A stretch of DNA of 64,000 nt, taken from NCBI GenBank assembly GCA_037043455.1, contig JAWPHD010000003.1, positions 744,001 through 808,000 on the forward strand, in the 5' to 3' direction. The translations under genes were made by a program, and so were the position numbers. How positions within the stretch are numbered: position 1 is the stretch's first letter; each line of letters opens with the position of its first letter. The notes beneath the pieces are model-generated. The model made no database searches. It saw only the letters and a program-made list of their open reading frames with translations, and was not told where the DNA came from. Source of the stretch: Cyrtodaria siliqua. Lineage: Eukaryota; Mollusca; Bivalvia; Adapedonta; Hiatellidae. Positions 34,573-45,830 of the stretch are shown one piece after another.

Positions 34573-35649
34573 CTCAAACCGAGGTCTTGTATAAAATTCA
34601 ACTCCAAAATGTTGAATTTTATCAAATGTGTGTAAATGTTAGCGTTTAAATGGACCACCCACAGCAAGCCCATGAAATATGTTCATTTGGAAATTTAGTA
34701 TTAAATTGAAGAAAGTCAATATAAAATATTATATAAAAATAAAACCTATTTCTTCCCCATTTTAGCTTTACGGCATGACCTTTCTTGCCTTTAATGATCC
34801 AGTCCCCATTTCCATATTTAAAGCAAATAAATACACTACAACAGCTTCTATCTTCACCAAATTTTATTTGAACGTCTTCATAAAATCATTTGACCCCATC
34901 CTCTTCCCCAGCGCCACCCCTTTAAATCCGCTGCAGTAGTTTGTTTTGTTTGTCTTATCTGGTTCATGTTTCAAAATCGTGATCGGGATATAATCCAAGT
35001 CAATAACTCATCAGATGGTTTTTTTCTCTAAATTATGAAGTTCTAATCACGTACGACCACTCCTCGTGGTATTATATTCATCTGTATAAACAAACTAGAG
35101 ACAACCTACGGAAACACGAGATCCGACAGATTATAACCCAATACATTGTGAAAGTAATCAATCATGTAACCCACGTAAACGACAAGTTTTTCTAGGAAGA
35201 TTGAACTGTACAATGATCATGATCATGTTTATTTTAGGTGTGTTTTACTTTGATTACGCATAGAATAGATCATTATGAATGCTTTACATTTTGTTAGTCT
35301 TACAATAACGCGTTATGTTCAACAACCGAATCAAGTTACCAACAAAATTGCTCATAATGCATGCCATAGTTATTTGAGGGCTATTCATTCAGTAACGTTT
35401 TATAAAGACAAAGATGAATGGACGACATGTTGTTTAACGGCACATTATTTTAGGTTATTTCAGGCCTCCCAGAGGGCCAGGATGGTGGTGGGGGTGTTGT
35501 TGGGGGCGGGGGCGGAGGGGTTCGCATACAGGAATCTTGTAACGACGCATTACGATACTCTTACTATCACGCGACCGCCCGGTTTACGTCCCCGTCCACC
35601 AAACGAGGCTAGGGGAATTGTCTATCCGTAAGGACATACCGAAGTAACT

Positions 35650-35722
35650 AAGTGGCGCCAATGAGGCTGGAAACTGACTCAGATTGGAACATGCTAGCCA
35701 CTGCCATACAAGGACACAGATA
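35650..35722 (-). repeat. tRNA-like SINE head (A2 copy)
   Basis: Same as 9919-9988, but the B box has changed (GTTTCCAGCC in place of GGTTCGAGCC), so this copy has probably lost its Pol III promoter. Confidence 0.55.
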
Positions 35723-36213
35723 AGATAATTGACAAACCTCGGATAGCACATTTAAATGGCTACTCCAGCAACCCACCCTCGGTTTAGTTTTTATAATTCC
35801 TGTGTTATTTAGGAACCAAGTAGACTGCTACACAGCACGAAGTAGTCTACTGCTACTCGAACACACTCATGATTGCATTGTTTGTGAATGGCCTATGCGG
35901 ATCCAAAAACCTAATTAAGTAAGTGAGTTAGTAAGTAATTTCTTTATTTATAGAGTGTGACTCAAATGGCAAAGCCAATCTTTCTTGAGGGCCTCTTAAT
36001 AACATATTTACAAATATAATACGACAAATAAACGTAATGTATCAATATACATAGGCAAAGTTATGAACACATATCAAGGCATATGACAATGTGATATATT
36101 AAATGAAAAATAAACATACTACAATGTATACATAAACATAGACACATTTGTACAGTATATAAATCATTACTGTTTTTAACTCATGGAATTAACAATATGT
36201 AAAAACAAAATAG

Positions 36214-36990
36214 ACTATGCTAGAGTTAGATTCGATTGTCACTTTTTACCCATTTCAAGCATTTGTTGGAAAATATATTCAACGATGTAGAGCTTTTAAT
36301 TTCGAAGGGAATACTATTCCATAATAATGTTCCAGAATATGATAAGCTCCTTTTGAACAGTTTGTTATTTGGTATTATGATTTATTTCACGCAAATCCGA
36401 ATAAAAAACAGGTGTTAAGGATGGTTCAGCAAATACAACTAGGACTGTCACTGGGAGTGATGAATACCCCCGCTTGTTGGATGTAGCCACTGAGAATAGG
36501 CAACATCAAGAATAATACATGTCTAAATTACTTGTTAATATTTTTATGTGAAAACAATTCGAAGTAAAACTAATGTTCATAATTCTGTTAGACATTGCAA
36601 AATCGAAACTCGTTGATACAGAGACACATCACGTGTGAACTCTATACGTGTTATAACATCCATGTAATCTTTTGAGTGAAAGGCACATAAAGTTCATTAT
36701 ATAGTGGAAAATTCTACGTCAACTAAAGGGCCGTAATTCTAAATTAATTAGGCAATCAAGAATGTATGATATAGAGAGAGGTAAGATTATGTGTATATGA
36801 AGATTGAGAACAATCCATCCTTGACGTTACGGGACATTAAGGAACGTTACGGACAGTGTGATATAGACCCACTTCACCTTGTGAAGCGGGTAGTATAACA
36901 ACATGTATATATTTATTCAAAATAAAAAATACCTTTAGGTCCATGAGTACACAGGTACAACAAAATGCATAAAATATATATACACGGCAA
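36214..36990. other. Unassigned stretch
   Basis: No gene or shared repeat was recognised between the end of A2 and the next R1 copy. Confidence 0.45.
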
Positions 36991-37009
36991 TAACAAAATG
37001 GCAACATAT

Positions 37010-37372
37010 AAAAAAGAGTATGATAATGAACTAATGGAAACGGCCGAGCACGACACATACGAAATATTGCAGTCTCGGTTTGATTGAGACTTTTCATGAG
37101 GGGTAGTTAAATATGCTATCTACCGCTCACGCCCTCTAGCCCCGGGTACAGCAGAACTCAATATTCATAAAAATCAACAGTACAGAATTTTAACCATTCC
37201 GAAGATGGCAAGCATATGGCGGTGGATATAGCAATATTTGTATCTTTATTTCATCCCCTATATCCAGCGGCGTATGGTCCCAGGATCTAATAAAATTGTA
37301 TGCCCCGAAGAGCGAAATAAACAAAAAGGAATTTAGTTGGGAGCAGCGGTTATGAATCCTGCGTATCAGAAT
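37010..37372 (-). repeat. R1 hairpin repeat, minus sense, with flank
   Basis: GAGTATGATAATGAACTA, GGAAACGGCCGAGCACGACA, and the stem CAGTCTC/GAGACT near 37071-37092. It is followed by the block shared with 22501-22690. Confidence 0.8.
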
Positions 37373-37478
37373 ATAAAGTCTATTTTGTCACATATAATTT
37401 TGTTTGTAATACATTTTCTCCATTTCTCACTTAGTAACAAGTGTTTTAGTTCAAGATTCTTCTCTTGGGAGAGTACAA

Positions 37479-37515
37479 ATGTGTATATATATATATAAAT
37501 ATATATATATATAGA
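37479..37515 (+). repeat. TA-rich microsatellite
   Basis: Interrupted TATATA run. The hammerhead-like element starts at its right edge. Confidence 0.8.
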
Positions 37516-37549
37516 TGGGGAAAAAAATGTTTATACAGTGCTGCAGTTT

Positions 37550-37598
37550 ATAAAAACCCAAGCGCTTTCGGCTTTTACGCCTTCATCAGGGGTACACA
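37550..37598 (-). ncRNA. Hammerhead-ribozyme-like core, minus strand
   Basis: Read on the minus strand: a stem I half ACCC, then the core box CTGATGA (37583-37589), stem II GGC-loop-GCC, the core GAAA (37566-37569), a short palindromic GCGC (37562-37565), TT, and GGGT able to pair back with ACCC. This is the type I hammerhead order. Short palindromic stem III is known from the hammerheads of Penelope-like retroelements, where two copies act as a dimer. Departures are one extra A between CTGATGA and stem II, and a TT cleavage context rather than the usual GTC or ATA type. Whether it cleaves cannot be told by eye. Confidence 0.5.
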
Positions 37599-37671
37599 AA
37601 CACGAAAAAAACAAATACGAAACAAAAAAACACTAAAATACACGGCAGTTTAAATAAAACTCTTTAAAAAA

Positions 37672-37785
37672 CAACTTATCGTTTGGCAGTGTTGCAGAAA
37701 CTGGTTATTTAAATAGACACTCTGGAGCCAAATGTGATACTAATCAAAGTAATCAGTTTCTGCAACACTGACAAACGATAAGTTG
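37672..37785. repeat. Near-perfect hairpin, arms about 35 bp
   Basis: CAACTTATCGTTTGGCAGTG (37672 on) is inverted at 37751-37785 (TCAGTTTCTGCAACACTGAC). A loop of about 43 bp separates the arms. It lies about 75 bp downstream of the hammerhead-like motif and ends at the start of unit D2. Confidence 0.8.
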
Positions 37786-38813
37786 ATTTTACAGAACTAT
37801 TAAATATACATCTGTTTGGGCAGGTGTCTGCCCACTATACGGGACCGCTAAAACAGGTTTGATTGCACATATATTTTTTTAAATATATACACATTTTAAT
37901 ACTTATGTGTGTTAAACTAGTAGTAAACAATGGTTAACAAGAGCTATACTAATTGATTGGTACATATATACCGTAGCATAATGTTAAAACACAACACACG
38001 TAATGTCCATCACGTTTATGCGACTTCACTCGTTTTTATGTAAATTTTGATACGTTAACATCTCTCTGGAATACATCTGTTAGCAAAATAATTATCTAGT
38101 GTGAATTATTCCTGTAATGAACATCAACAATCATATAGGGGTTGACAGTTGATGCCAAAGTCGAGCAGGAGATGTAGTATTCATCCAAAATCACGAGTTA
38201 AAAACAGCTACCACATGGCTATACATTTATTCCAAACCATATTCCAATTACTCTTCCAAGTAACTCTGCACAGATTGTATATCGAACAAAAGTAGACACA
38301 GAAGCAGAAGGACAAGAGGCAGTAACAGAACGCAATCATCCTAACACACGCATTTAAAACAAAAAACACGTAACATAGCAACACATTTGTTTCAGATCAT
38401 TTCCATTATTATCACGTCTCATTTCAAACAGAATGTCTCATCAAGTTATCTTTCGTTGTGCCTGGGAGAATTGACTATCACAATAAATAACAATTTTAAA
38501 AGAAACGGCATACATTGTTTAATAAATACTTGAAAGCTGTTGTAAAATACAAGAAATCGGTTTTGTTTTCATCCCAATGGGAATACTAAATAATTTATTT
38601 TACTTCAGTATCAGGAAAATGCAAAATCTCGTTATGAGCTAGACGCTGTATAATAACATACTATTTGCCGGAAGAATCAATATCATATACATACGAGGGA
38701 GGATCAAACAGTAATCGGAAACAATTCTGAGACATAGAAAGAATTACTTGATCACAGTAAAAATGGTTTCTGGAGATAAGACATATATATTGCGTAGGTT
38801 TAGAACATTTCAT

Positions 38814-39410
38814 TTAAATACTGAAAAATAGAAAGACGTCGTTCGGGGACAAATCTGGGGAGTAGGGTGGATTTTTAAGTATCTAAATGTTCTGGGATTC
38901 AATTGTGCTAGTTGTTTCACGAGTCTTATGGGCCGTGGTGTTATCGTGATGCAGAATGATTGTGTTTTGTTTTGGTTGGTCGCTTTCAAGCATGAATTAT
39001 TTTGTGCGTTTCTTCTTTTTTTTTTCATGATTTTACAGTTTTGGAACCCACCGGTCAGCAAACTTTCTCTTATAAATAATTATTTTTTTATGATATCCTG
39101 TACACTACCATATGACAAATTCAGCTTGTTTGCAATGTCCTGAATTCGTAATCGTTTGTCTTCCTCAAGTAGTGATTTAACACGCTTTAGGTTTTCTCCT
39201 TTAGGGGACGTGTTTGGATGTCCCGATTTTCTGGAATTGTGCAGAATTGCTCACACCAGAAAAGTGTCTATACCAATCATAATTTTGAGAATTGTTCAAT
39301 ATATGTTCGGCATATGATGTATTAATAAATGCCAGAATCTCACTTCACGTTTTTCCTAACCGTACACACTATTAAATAACACAATGCTGCACGTTGCTCA
39401 ATATATATAT
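38814..39410 (-). pseudogene. mariner transposase relic, copy 3 (best catalytic C-terminus)
   Basis: On the minus strand the HTH region gives SLLEEDKRLRIQDIANKLNL and SYGSVQDIIKK. After a frameshift comes KFADRWVPKL and a stop, then ILHHDNTTAHKTRETT and PPYSPDLSPNDVFLF ending at a stop at 38814-38816. The Asp of HHDN and the Asp of PND are separated by exactly 34 positions, including one in-frame stop, as in mariner DDD34D transposases. Only about 30 codons separate RWVPKL from HHDN where about 130 are usual, so a deletion removed the DETW segment with the first Asp. The copy is inactive, and lies inside D2 with its partner at 20890-21580. Confidence 0.88.
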
Positions 39411-39574
39411 CTGTATTTTGACAAAATATTGATAAATATGTAAGCGATGGTAAACATTAAGTGATTTTAACTTAAGTGTAGTAATGCGCTGTTTTTGATT
39501 CTGTCCAAATTAATGCGCATATGTCTTATATCGTAAACAAGCAGGAGGTTGAGGGTAAAAGCCGTACCGTACAG

Positions 39575-39722
39575 TACATTCCGAAATATAACGAAAATAG
39601 CAGGTTGTTCAAAACGACGTTTAACCCCATCCATATACCCATCAATCCATCCATCCGTCCATCATCCATCAATCATCCATCCGTCATCCATCAATCCATC
39701 ATCCATCCATCCATCCTTCCAC
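39575..39722 (+). repeat. SINE tail with ATCC/CATC microsatellite (D2)
   Basis: AAAACGACGTTTAACCCC leads into interrupted CATC repeats. Shorter than in D1. Confidence 0.75.
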
Positions 39723-39827
39723 CAATATACTTGTCTAATAATAGTGTGGCGTTCAACTTTTTGATTTGGCATGTGTCTGAGATCATGACACTCATCATAA
39801 TTACAGTCAGTACTTCTTAAGAGGTTG

Positions 39828-40115
39828 TTTTTCTTGCTAAAATGACTTTATTGATTTGTTTGTGAGAGCTAAGAACCATTTGCATTGTTGTATGATGATT
39901 TTATTTATCAACTTGAAAACACTGGACTCTCATCGCCGCTGGTTCGAGTTCCACTGTAGCTCTACTTTTACGTGAGGAAGTATCGATTCTTACGTATAAC
40001 TGGAGGCATACAGTACTGATTCTTCTACCCAGGAATCCATGAGTGTTCTGCCTCACCCACTAAAAACCGACCGCCACACATAGTACTAAATGCGCTGGAA
40101 ATGCCGTTAACAACA
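39828..40115 (+). mobile_element. tRNA-derived SINE (D2 copy)
   Basis: Same as 23645-23955, with B box CTGGTTCGAGTTCC and tail AAATGCCGTTAACAAC. Confidence 0.6.
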
Positions 40116-43100
40116 AACATGCAAACAAATTAAACATATTGCACTAGTCACTCTTCTATGCTTGGTGAAAATAAAGATCTCCTACATCCTCTCTATCGAA
40201 GTGTTTGAACACGGTCTTGTAACTTGGCTGCAACAACCTCTAATGCATGTGATATTGTCAGTGTCAGCCAATAAAGTAAATCCATCCAATGATCAATCAA
40301 GTCACAATGTTTGCTCTGCAAATGAGAGGAATAAACATGGCATTATTAAAATCCCATGAAAATCCATTGGCGGTAAACATATACAAATAAGGCTATTTTC
40401 GCTGACATCAACTTCAAACGCAGTTATATAGTAGAAAGGTAGATGCTGTTTAGACCATGTGACGTTGACTGCTGTTAAGTAACACATACGAACAGTTAAT
40501 GGGAGAGGGACACACGACAATATTGATTTACAAACATATTAAAGGGACATACGGCAATAACACGGCTGTCATAATATTGAGGTGGTCAGTTTACACATCA
40601 AATATATATATATGTTTAATTCTGATCATTCTTTACCTCTTGTTTTAATAAAATGGGGTGTGCTTTTTGTATTTAATTCGAAGGGTATAGTTAAAACTAG
40701 AAAATGTTTTGAAAATAAGTAAAAGGAAAATACTTTAAATTGCATTGTTATATTTCTCTTAAATACTCTGTAATTAAAAAGGTGGCCATACTATGCAAAA
40801 CTTGTTGCTTAAAACAAGACCTTAGATTTATTGGGGTATTTCCCTTTATATACATCTATCATTTGAAACCTATATCAGGTGTATCCTCACTAAAACATCT
40901 TGGAAACAATCTTGATTTCAAAGCAGTTTTGGGTATCGCCGTCTAGCCTTTCAGTGTGGGCCCTTGTCGATTGCTCGTGAAATGTAGTCATATTTTCATT
41001 TATTGCAGAAATATGGAAGGACAATAAAGTATTGTTTTGACATTTCAAAACCATATATACTAAAGGAAGAAGGAAACGCAACTTTGTATTAATAATCAAA
41101 TGTCTTGCATCAAAAGTCTTGACGCGCATTTAATTAAAAACTTTAATTGTATTTCAGTACACAGTATTTAGGTCTGATATTAATATTCCGCTAGGTTTGT
41201 GTGATCCCGAGTTTCAGATAAACATTCATAAGCATATCCAAGCGTGTTACGTCATATAACGCGGGCAGCATGTACTAACAGCGTATTCGGTAAGAAATGG
41301 TCCTGGCAAGTATTCGGTTGCTAGGAGTACCCCTTATGTTCATGGTGATTTTACGACGGTTTCACGGCGGTTTTTGCTGGAGTGCGGAAACGCTGACTTA
41401 GGTACTTGAGACGAAAATACTCGCCATCTTGACGTGTCTTAACACCTGGACAATGCAGTCTCTCTCAGACGTTGACAAAGTCGTGTTATAGTTCATATAC
41501 GTCAAGATGAACGGACAACATCAGCTGCTAAATTCCGTTCAACAGCTCCTCTTTACGTAAACGTGGCATAAAGAAAACCTTACTAAATTTGACAAAATCG
41601 CTGGATTATTGATAAATGATGTCGTGCGACAAAATTATGATAGAATGTGGCATGTGTTACCGAGTGCATATGCCACGACACGTGCATCACGTGCATCTGT
41701 TAAATTTTGTATTTCTTGCTTTATTTAAGCTTCTACAGTTTTCAAACGCGGATCTAGATTTGTTCGGCGGGTGGTATGTTTGTGTGTGGATGGCGAGGGG
41801 GTGGTGGGTGTGGGGGTCCAGCATACCTATCTTTCCTTTTAAGCTCTACTGGACAAGGCTAGACCAGTAGTGTTGATGTAATGATGCTCCATTGTAAGGA
41901 AAATCTTGCTTATAATTGAAATATTAGATACCTGTTAAGTGAAAATGAAGCAGGAGTTACGGAATTATTGCCGTTGTTAATGTCAAAATATGGGGTGTTT
42001 AACTCGTTAACACAAACTACTTTGGTAAACTGATTCCCATATCCAACAAATTGTTTTTGGAGATTTCTTTATGGGACCTCGCATTATTTCAACAGTGAGC
42101 AAATCGATGCACCAGTTATGGAGTTATTGCCCTTGAAGAAGTTAAAATAAAAAAAGTTCAGCTTGTTTGTACAAACGGATTCTGATATCCACCAAATGTT
42201 ATTATAAGATATGTTCCAATAAGACCTGATGACTTCGACAATGAGCAAAGTTCAGGCAATTTCATTACAGAGTTAGTGCCCTTGATTTCGTCAAGTTAAG
42301 GGAATTTCAATTTGTTTACACATTAACTGTGGTAAACAGCTTCTGATTTCCCAGATGGCTCAGTACACCCAGTGTTTTAGTCATATTTGGGGCAATTATT
42401 CGGCCCCATTTCCCTTGCAAAAAAAGTATGTTCTTATTGGATAAAACTCCATTCCTGAATGCTATATTTATATAAGGTATGTCATTGATAACATGGCCAT
42501 TAATTATGATATTGATGTACATCTATTATTAAATAGAAGACTGTTAAAACACAAACAAACAAATAAGTATGTTGCCCCAATTTTACCTTTACGATGCGAC
42601 GTTTTATCGAGTTTTGAGATTTCCAAATTTCTCATTTCAGTCCCGGCCCCATTCCCCTAAAATAAAAATATAACAACTCTGAAACCGCTACTAGTTTCAT
42701 CAAATTGTTTTAAACATATCAATATAATATTTATATTTGACCCCTCACATCTCCCCCACCCCACCCCAACCATTTAAATACGCTACTGTAGATTGTTTGG
42801 TTTATGTTATCTTGTTCATGTCTCGAAATCGTGATAGGCATACATTCAAGGTCCATTACTAATCAGATTTGTTTTTTTCTAAATACTGAAGTTCTAATCA
42901 CGTACGACCAGTCCTCAGGGTATTATATTGATAATTCAACTGTTTAAACAAACTCCAGACGACCTAGGGGGAAACTCGAGGATAACACCGTCCTACTAAA
43001 CAGATTATAACACAATGCATCGAAAAGTAATCACTTACACGAAAAGTTATCCTTGAGAGATTGAACTGTATTATGGTCAGACATGTTTATTTGAGGTTTA

Positions 43101-43208
43101 TTTTAATCCGATTACGCACAGAATAAAACATTTATAGTGTGTTAAGTCTTACAATAAAGCGTTATATTCAATAGATGTTGTATTACCGATTCAATTTTAT
43201 CAAATAAA

Positions 43209-43545
43209 TAGAGAATATCATGTTAGTGCCTGATAACATTTAGTTTATCAGGTGAGGCTGAGAAACAAATAAGTCCGAGGCTGTACCGGGGGCTTCATTT
43301 TTTCGTGCCGAACCTGATAAACTGGATACAATCAGCACCACCATGATATTCTGTTTATCATGTTTTCCATTTTCTTCCCATTTTTTTTCCGTTCGAAAAT
43401 ACCCAGAGGTAATTAAATATACACTGACGTCTTCAAAAGATGTGCTGACGTCATCAAAAGAGTTGCGCCTGATGGGATAGGAACGTAACAGCCGAGGTAA
43501 GGTTTATCTCAGGTACCCTGTTTCTCGACAGAATTATGCAGATCG
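43209..43545. mobile_element. Foldback insertion in A3
   Basis: Absent from A1 and A2 at the equivalent site (about 9557). An arm at 43209-43255 starting AGAATATCATGTTAGTGCC and ending TTTATCAGG is inverted at 43311-43357 (CCTGATAAACTGG to CATGATATTCTG). Downstream are two TGACGTCTTCAAAAGA- and TGACGTCATCAAAAGA-type direct repeats. There is no frame. Confidence 0.65.
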
Positions 43546-43874
43546 ACATGATAAATTGCTCATTATGTATGCCAGTAATTCGTTGAGAGCTAGTCTTTCA
43601 GAAGTTTTATAATAACAAAGATGAATGGATGAATTGTTGTTTAACGACCCATGAGCATATTATTTTAGGTTATTTCGAACCTCCCCACAGATACGGAACT
43701 GAAACATTAAAATCCGGGAAGCATGCATTAATCGCATTACCAAATAGTTTCCTGTGGTTCTTTAACATGTTCGGAGGTAATAGACCGATCCTCGAGACCG
43801 TCCAGTTAACGTCCCAATCCGCCAAACGAGACTAGAAGAATTGTGTATCCTTCAGGACAAACCGAAGTAACCAA

Positions 43875-43930
43875 GTAGCAATAGTCAGGCTTGAACCTGA
43901 CTCAATAAGCCACTGCCAAACAATGGCACA
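43875..43930 (-). repeat. tRNA-like SINE head (A3 copy)
   Basis: Minus strand, TTGGCAGTGGCTTATTGAGT then CAGGTTCAAGCCTGA. Diverged from the A1 and A2 copies but at the same place. Confidence 0.5.
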
Positions 43931-44404
43931 CCTACAATATCTGACGTACCTCAGCTAGCACGTGTGAATGGGCTTAACGGACACAATGTCCTCCTAAACA
44001 CATGCATATTTGCAGACAGTAAGTGAAATAAGTAATCTCGATGGCATCCCGTTCTTCTTAATTGATCGTTAAATGAAATGCTCGTCTTCTTAAGCACACA
44101 AATCCTCGGTATCCATGTGCAGAGCAAAATCAACGAGAAAACCAATAGCACAAACAAACACTCGATATATGACGAGTGCAAAATGTAAACTAATAGACAG
44201 GACCAGAACAGGTTCAGCAAATACAACAACATATATGCCCTATAAATTGTCAAAACACAACAGACATCATCACTTTTATGCAATTTTGCTCGTTTTTTTA
44301 AATGTTACTTGTAATACTTGTATGTCTCTCCAAAAACACGGACATAAACAACCACAACTACGCAGATGAATACAACGCAAGATATGACATCACAACCATA
44401 AAAG

Positions 44405-44700
44405 GGTTGCCAATAGGGCTACCGCCTTGGAACGGTTAGTGGGACAAAAGGCAGCTGAGAGTTAAACGAAGTTCTAGGACGCAACAGACCTCACTCTTAC
44501 CCTACTGTCATACAGCTAAACGGGACGGTGTAAATGAAGATATCCCCGCCAGGTTATATTCTCTAACAAGCAATGCAGCATTAATAGGCGATATAAGTAT
44601 AACACATAAATGATCATATATATGTATAATATAAAACAAAAAGCCTAGAAAGTCACATGGCTAGTACTCAATCACTTGGCAGAAGCCACATAACACTCAT
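44405..44700 (-). repeat. PT module, diverged, minus sense
   Basis: GGCTACCGCCTTGGAACGG, GGACGCAACAGACCTCAC and CCCCGCCAGGTTATATTC. The hairpin stem is broken (AGCTGCC opposite CCCACTA). Confidence 0.65.
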
Positions 44701-44779
44701 ACGGGGGTTGATACGTTTTGTTAACGCACGATTTGCCAAAGTTGAGCAAGAAATGTTGTATGCATTCATAAACGCGAGA

Positions 44780-44950
44780 TTAAAACATTAATCACATAGC
44801 AATATATTTATTCCAAACCATTTTCCAATTAATGTTCCAAGTAACTCTGCACAGATTGTCTATGGAACAAAAGTAGCCGCAATAGTCGAACAGGAGGAGA
44901 AGCAATCACAGAACGCAATCATCCTGACACACGCATGTAAAACAAAAGAA
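44780..44950 (+). repeat. Fragment of unit D
   Basis: TAACTCTGCACAGATTGT and CAGAACGCAATCATCC match 20350-20430 and 38265-38345. Confidence 0.7.
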
Positions 44951-45084
44951 AATGAAGTACTGCGTACTGAATGGCGAAAACATTAGTAAGCAAAGTTCCT
45001 GCAGTTATGATTAAAGATTGTATTAATGTTTATGATTGTTTTTGGCGAAATGATTCGTGTTATATGTTACTCACTTTTCTAAAT

Positions 45085-45450
45085 ATATCTGAAGTCCAAT
45101 AGTCTCAACAAACTATTTAAGTTCTCAAATAGTGTCAAGCTCTCAAATAGCTAACTATACAGTATGATACTCTCAAGGTCAGATATCACATATTCTCCAT
45201 TATTTGAATACATGCTCTCACATTTCTAAATTCAAGTTCAATAGTCTCAACAAAATATTACTGTTCTCCAATAAAGTTAGCCAATAGTTCTCAAATTTAA
45301 GATTCTCATCAAACATGTAACACATAATTACAGTTCTCAGATCAAGTTCCCAAATAATTCCCAAGTTGAAGATTTTAACGAAACATGTCCTCATATATCA
45401 ATACATATTGGGGTTCTCAATGTCAGTTGTTCACAGAATCTGCAAAATAT
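45085..45450 (+). repeat. TCTCAA-rich irregular repeat
   Basis: TCTCAA or TTCTCAA occurs many times at irregular spacing, with CAATAGTCTCAACAAA at two places about 145 bp apart. It may be a decayed tandem repeat. It is not shared with other parts of the window. Confidence 0.45.
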
Positions 45451-45544
45451 TATATATTCTCACTAATTAATTTAATATAATTATAATAATATCAATTCTG
45501 TACTATTATTCGATCAACTTAAAAACATCACAAATTGAGTTAGA

Positions 45545-45830
45545 GAAACCCATCCCTGTCACAGCAAAATTTCATAATTCTGATATTATATTGTTACGCT
45601 CTGCTGGCGTTGACCTTTAACCTGTTAATTACAAGTTTCGTTTAGATCACTCTGAACTTAGACCGTTTGTTGTTAATCGTTTATCAGATTATAACGGTCA
45701 ACCTTTAGACGTAGTTTCCGGTTATGTTAGCTTTTAATATAGTAACAGGGTATTTCAGGAACAACGGTTTGTTAACAGTTTAACTTCTTTTATTAAGCAC
45801 AAGAATACTAATCATGTATATTAAAACAAC
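45545..45830 (+). pseudogene. Degraded coding-like fragment, unknown family
   Basis: One frame, with stops at about 45628 and 45736 and at the end, reads as protein-like: SDIILLRSAGVDL, YKFRLDHSELRPFVVNRLSD, YNGQPLDVVSGYV, RVFQEQRFVNSLTSFIK. The mix of charged and hydrophobic residues is unlike the surrounding noise. I do not recognise the family. It could be part of a retroelement or DNA transposon, since every other coding trace here is one. Confidence 0.35.

Larger units (their letters stand above)
28829..36213 (+). repeat. Large repeat unit A, copy A2
   Basis: Collinear with A1 (3703-10526) throughout, with E1, E2 and the SINE at the same relative places. Differences are the MITE at 30056-30538, seven E2 units against six, and the lack of the 62-bp duplication. 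Identity ends near 36213. Confidence 0.85.
37790..39825 (+). repeat. Unit D, copy D2 (first part)
   Basis: Collinear with 19872-22045. Contains mariner copy 3 and an ATCC microsatellite. It joins directly to the SINE at 39828, without the 1.6 kb found in D1. Confidence 0.85.
40120..43990 (+). repeat. Unit A, diverged copy A3
   Basis: Collinear in outline with A1: 40140-40540 matches 4170-4600, 40830-41060 matches 4870-5370, 41760-41930 matches 5650-5800, 42780-42960 matches 9170-9320, 43560-43950 matches 9560-10020. It lacks E1 and E2 and the MITE, and has a foldback insertion of its own. It is the oldest branch of the A family in this window. No gene seen. Confidence 0.75.
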
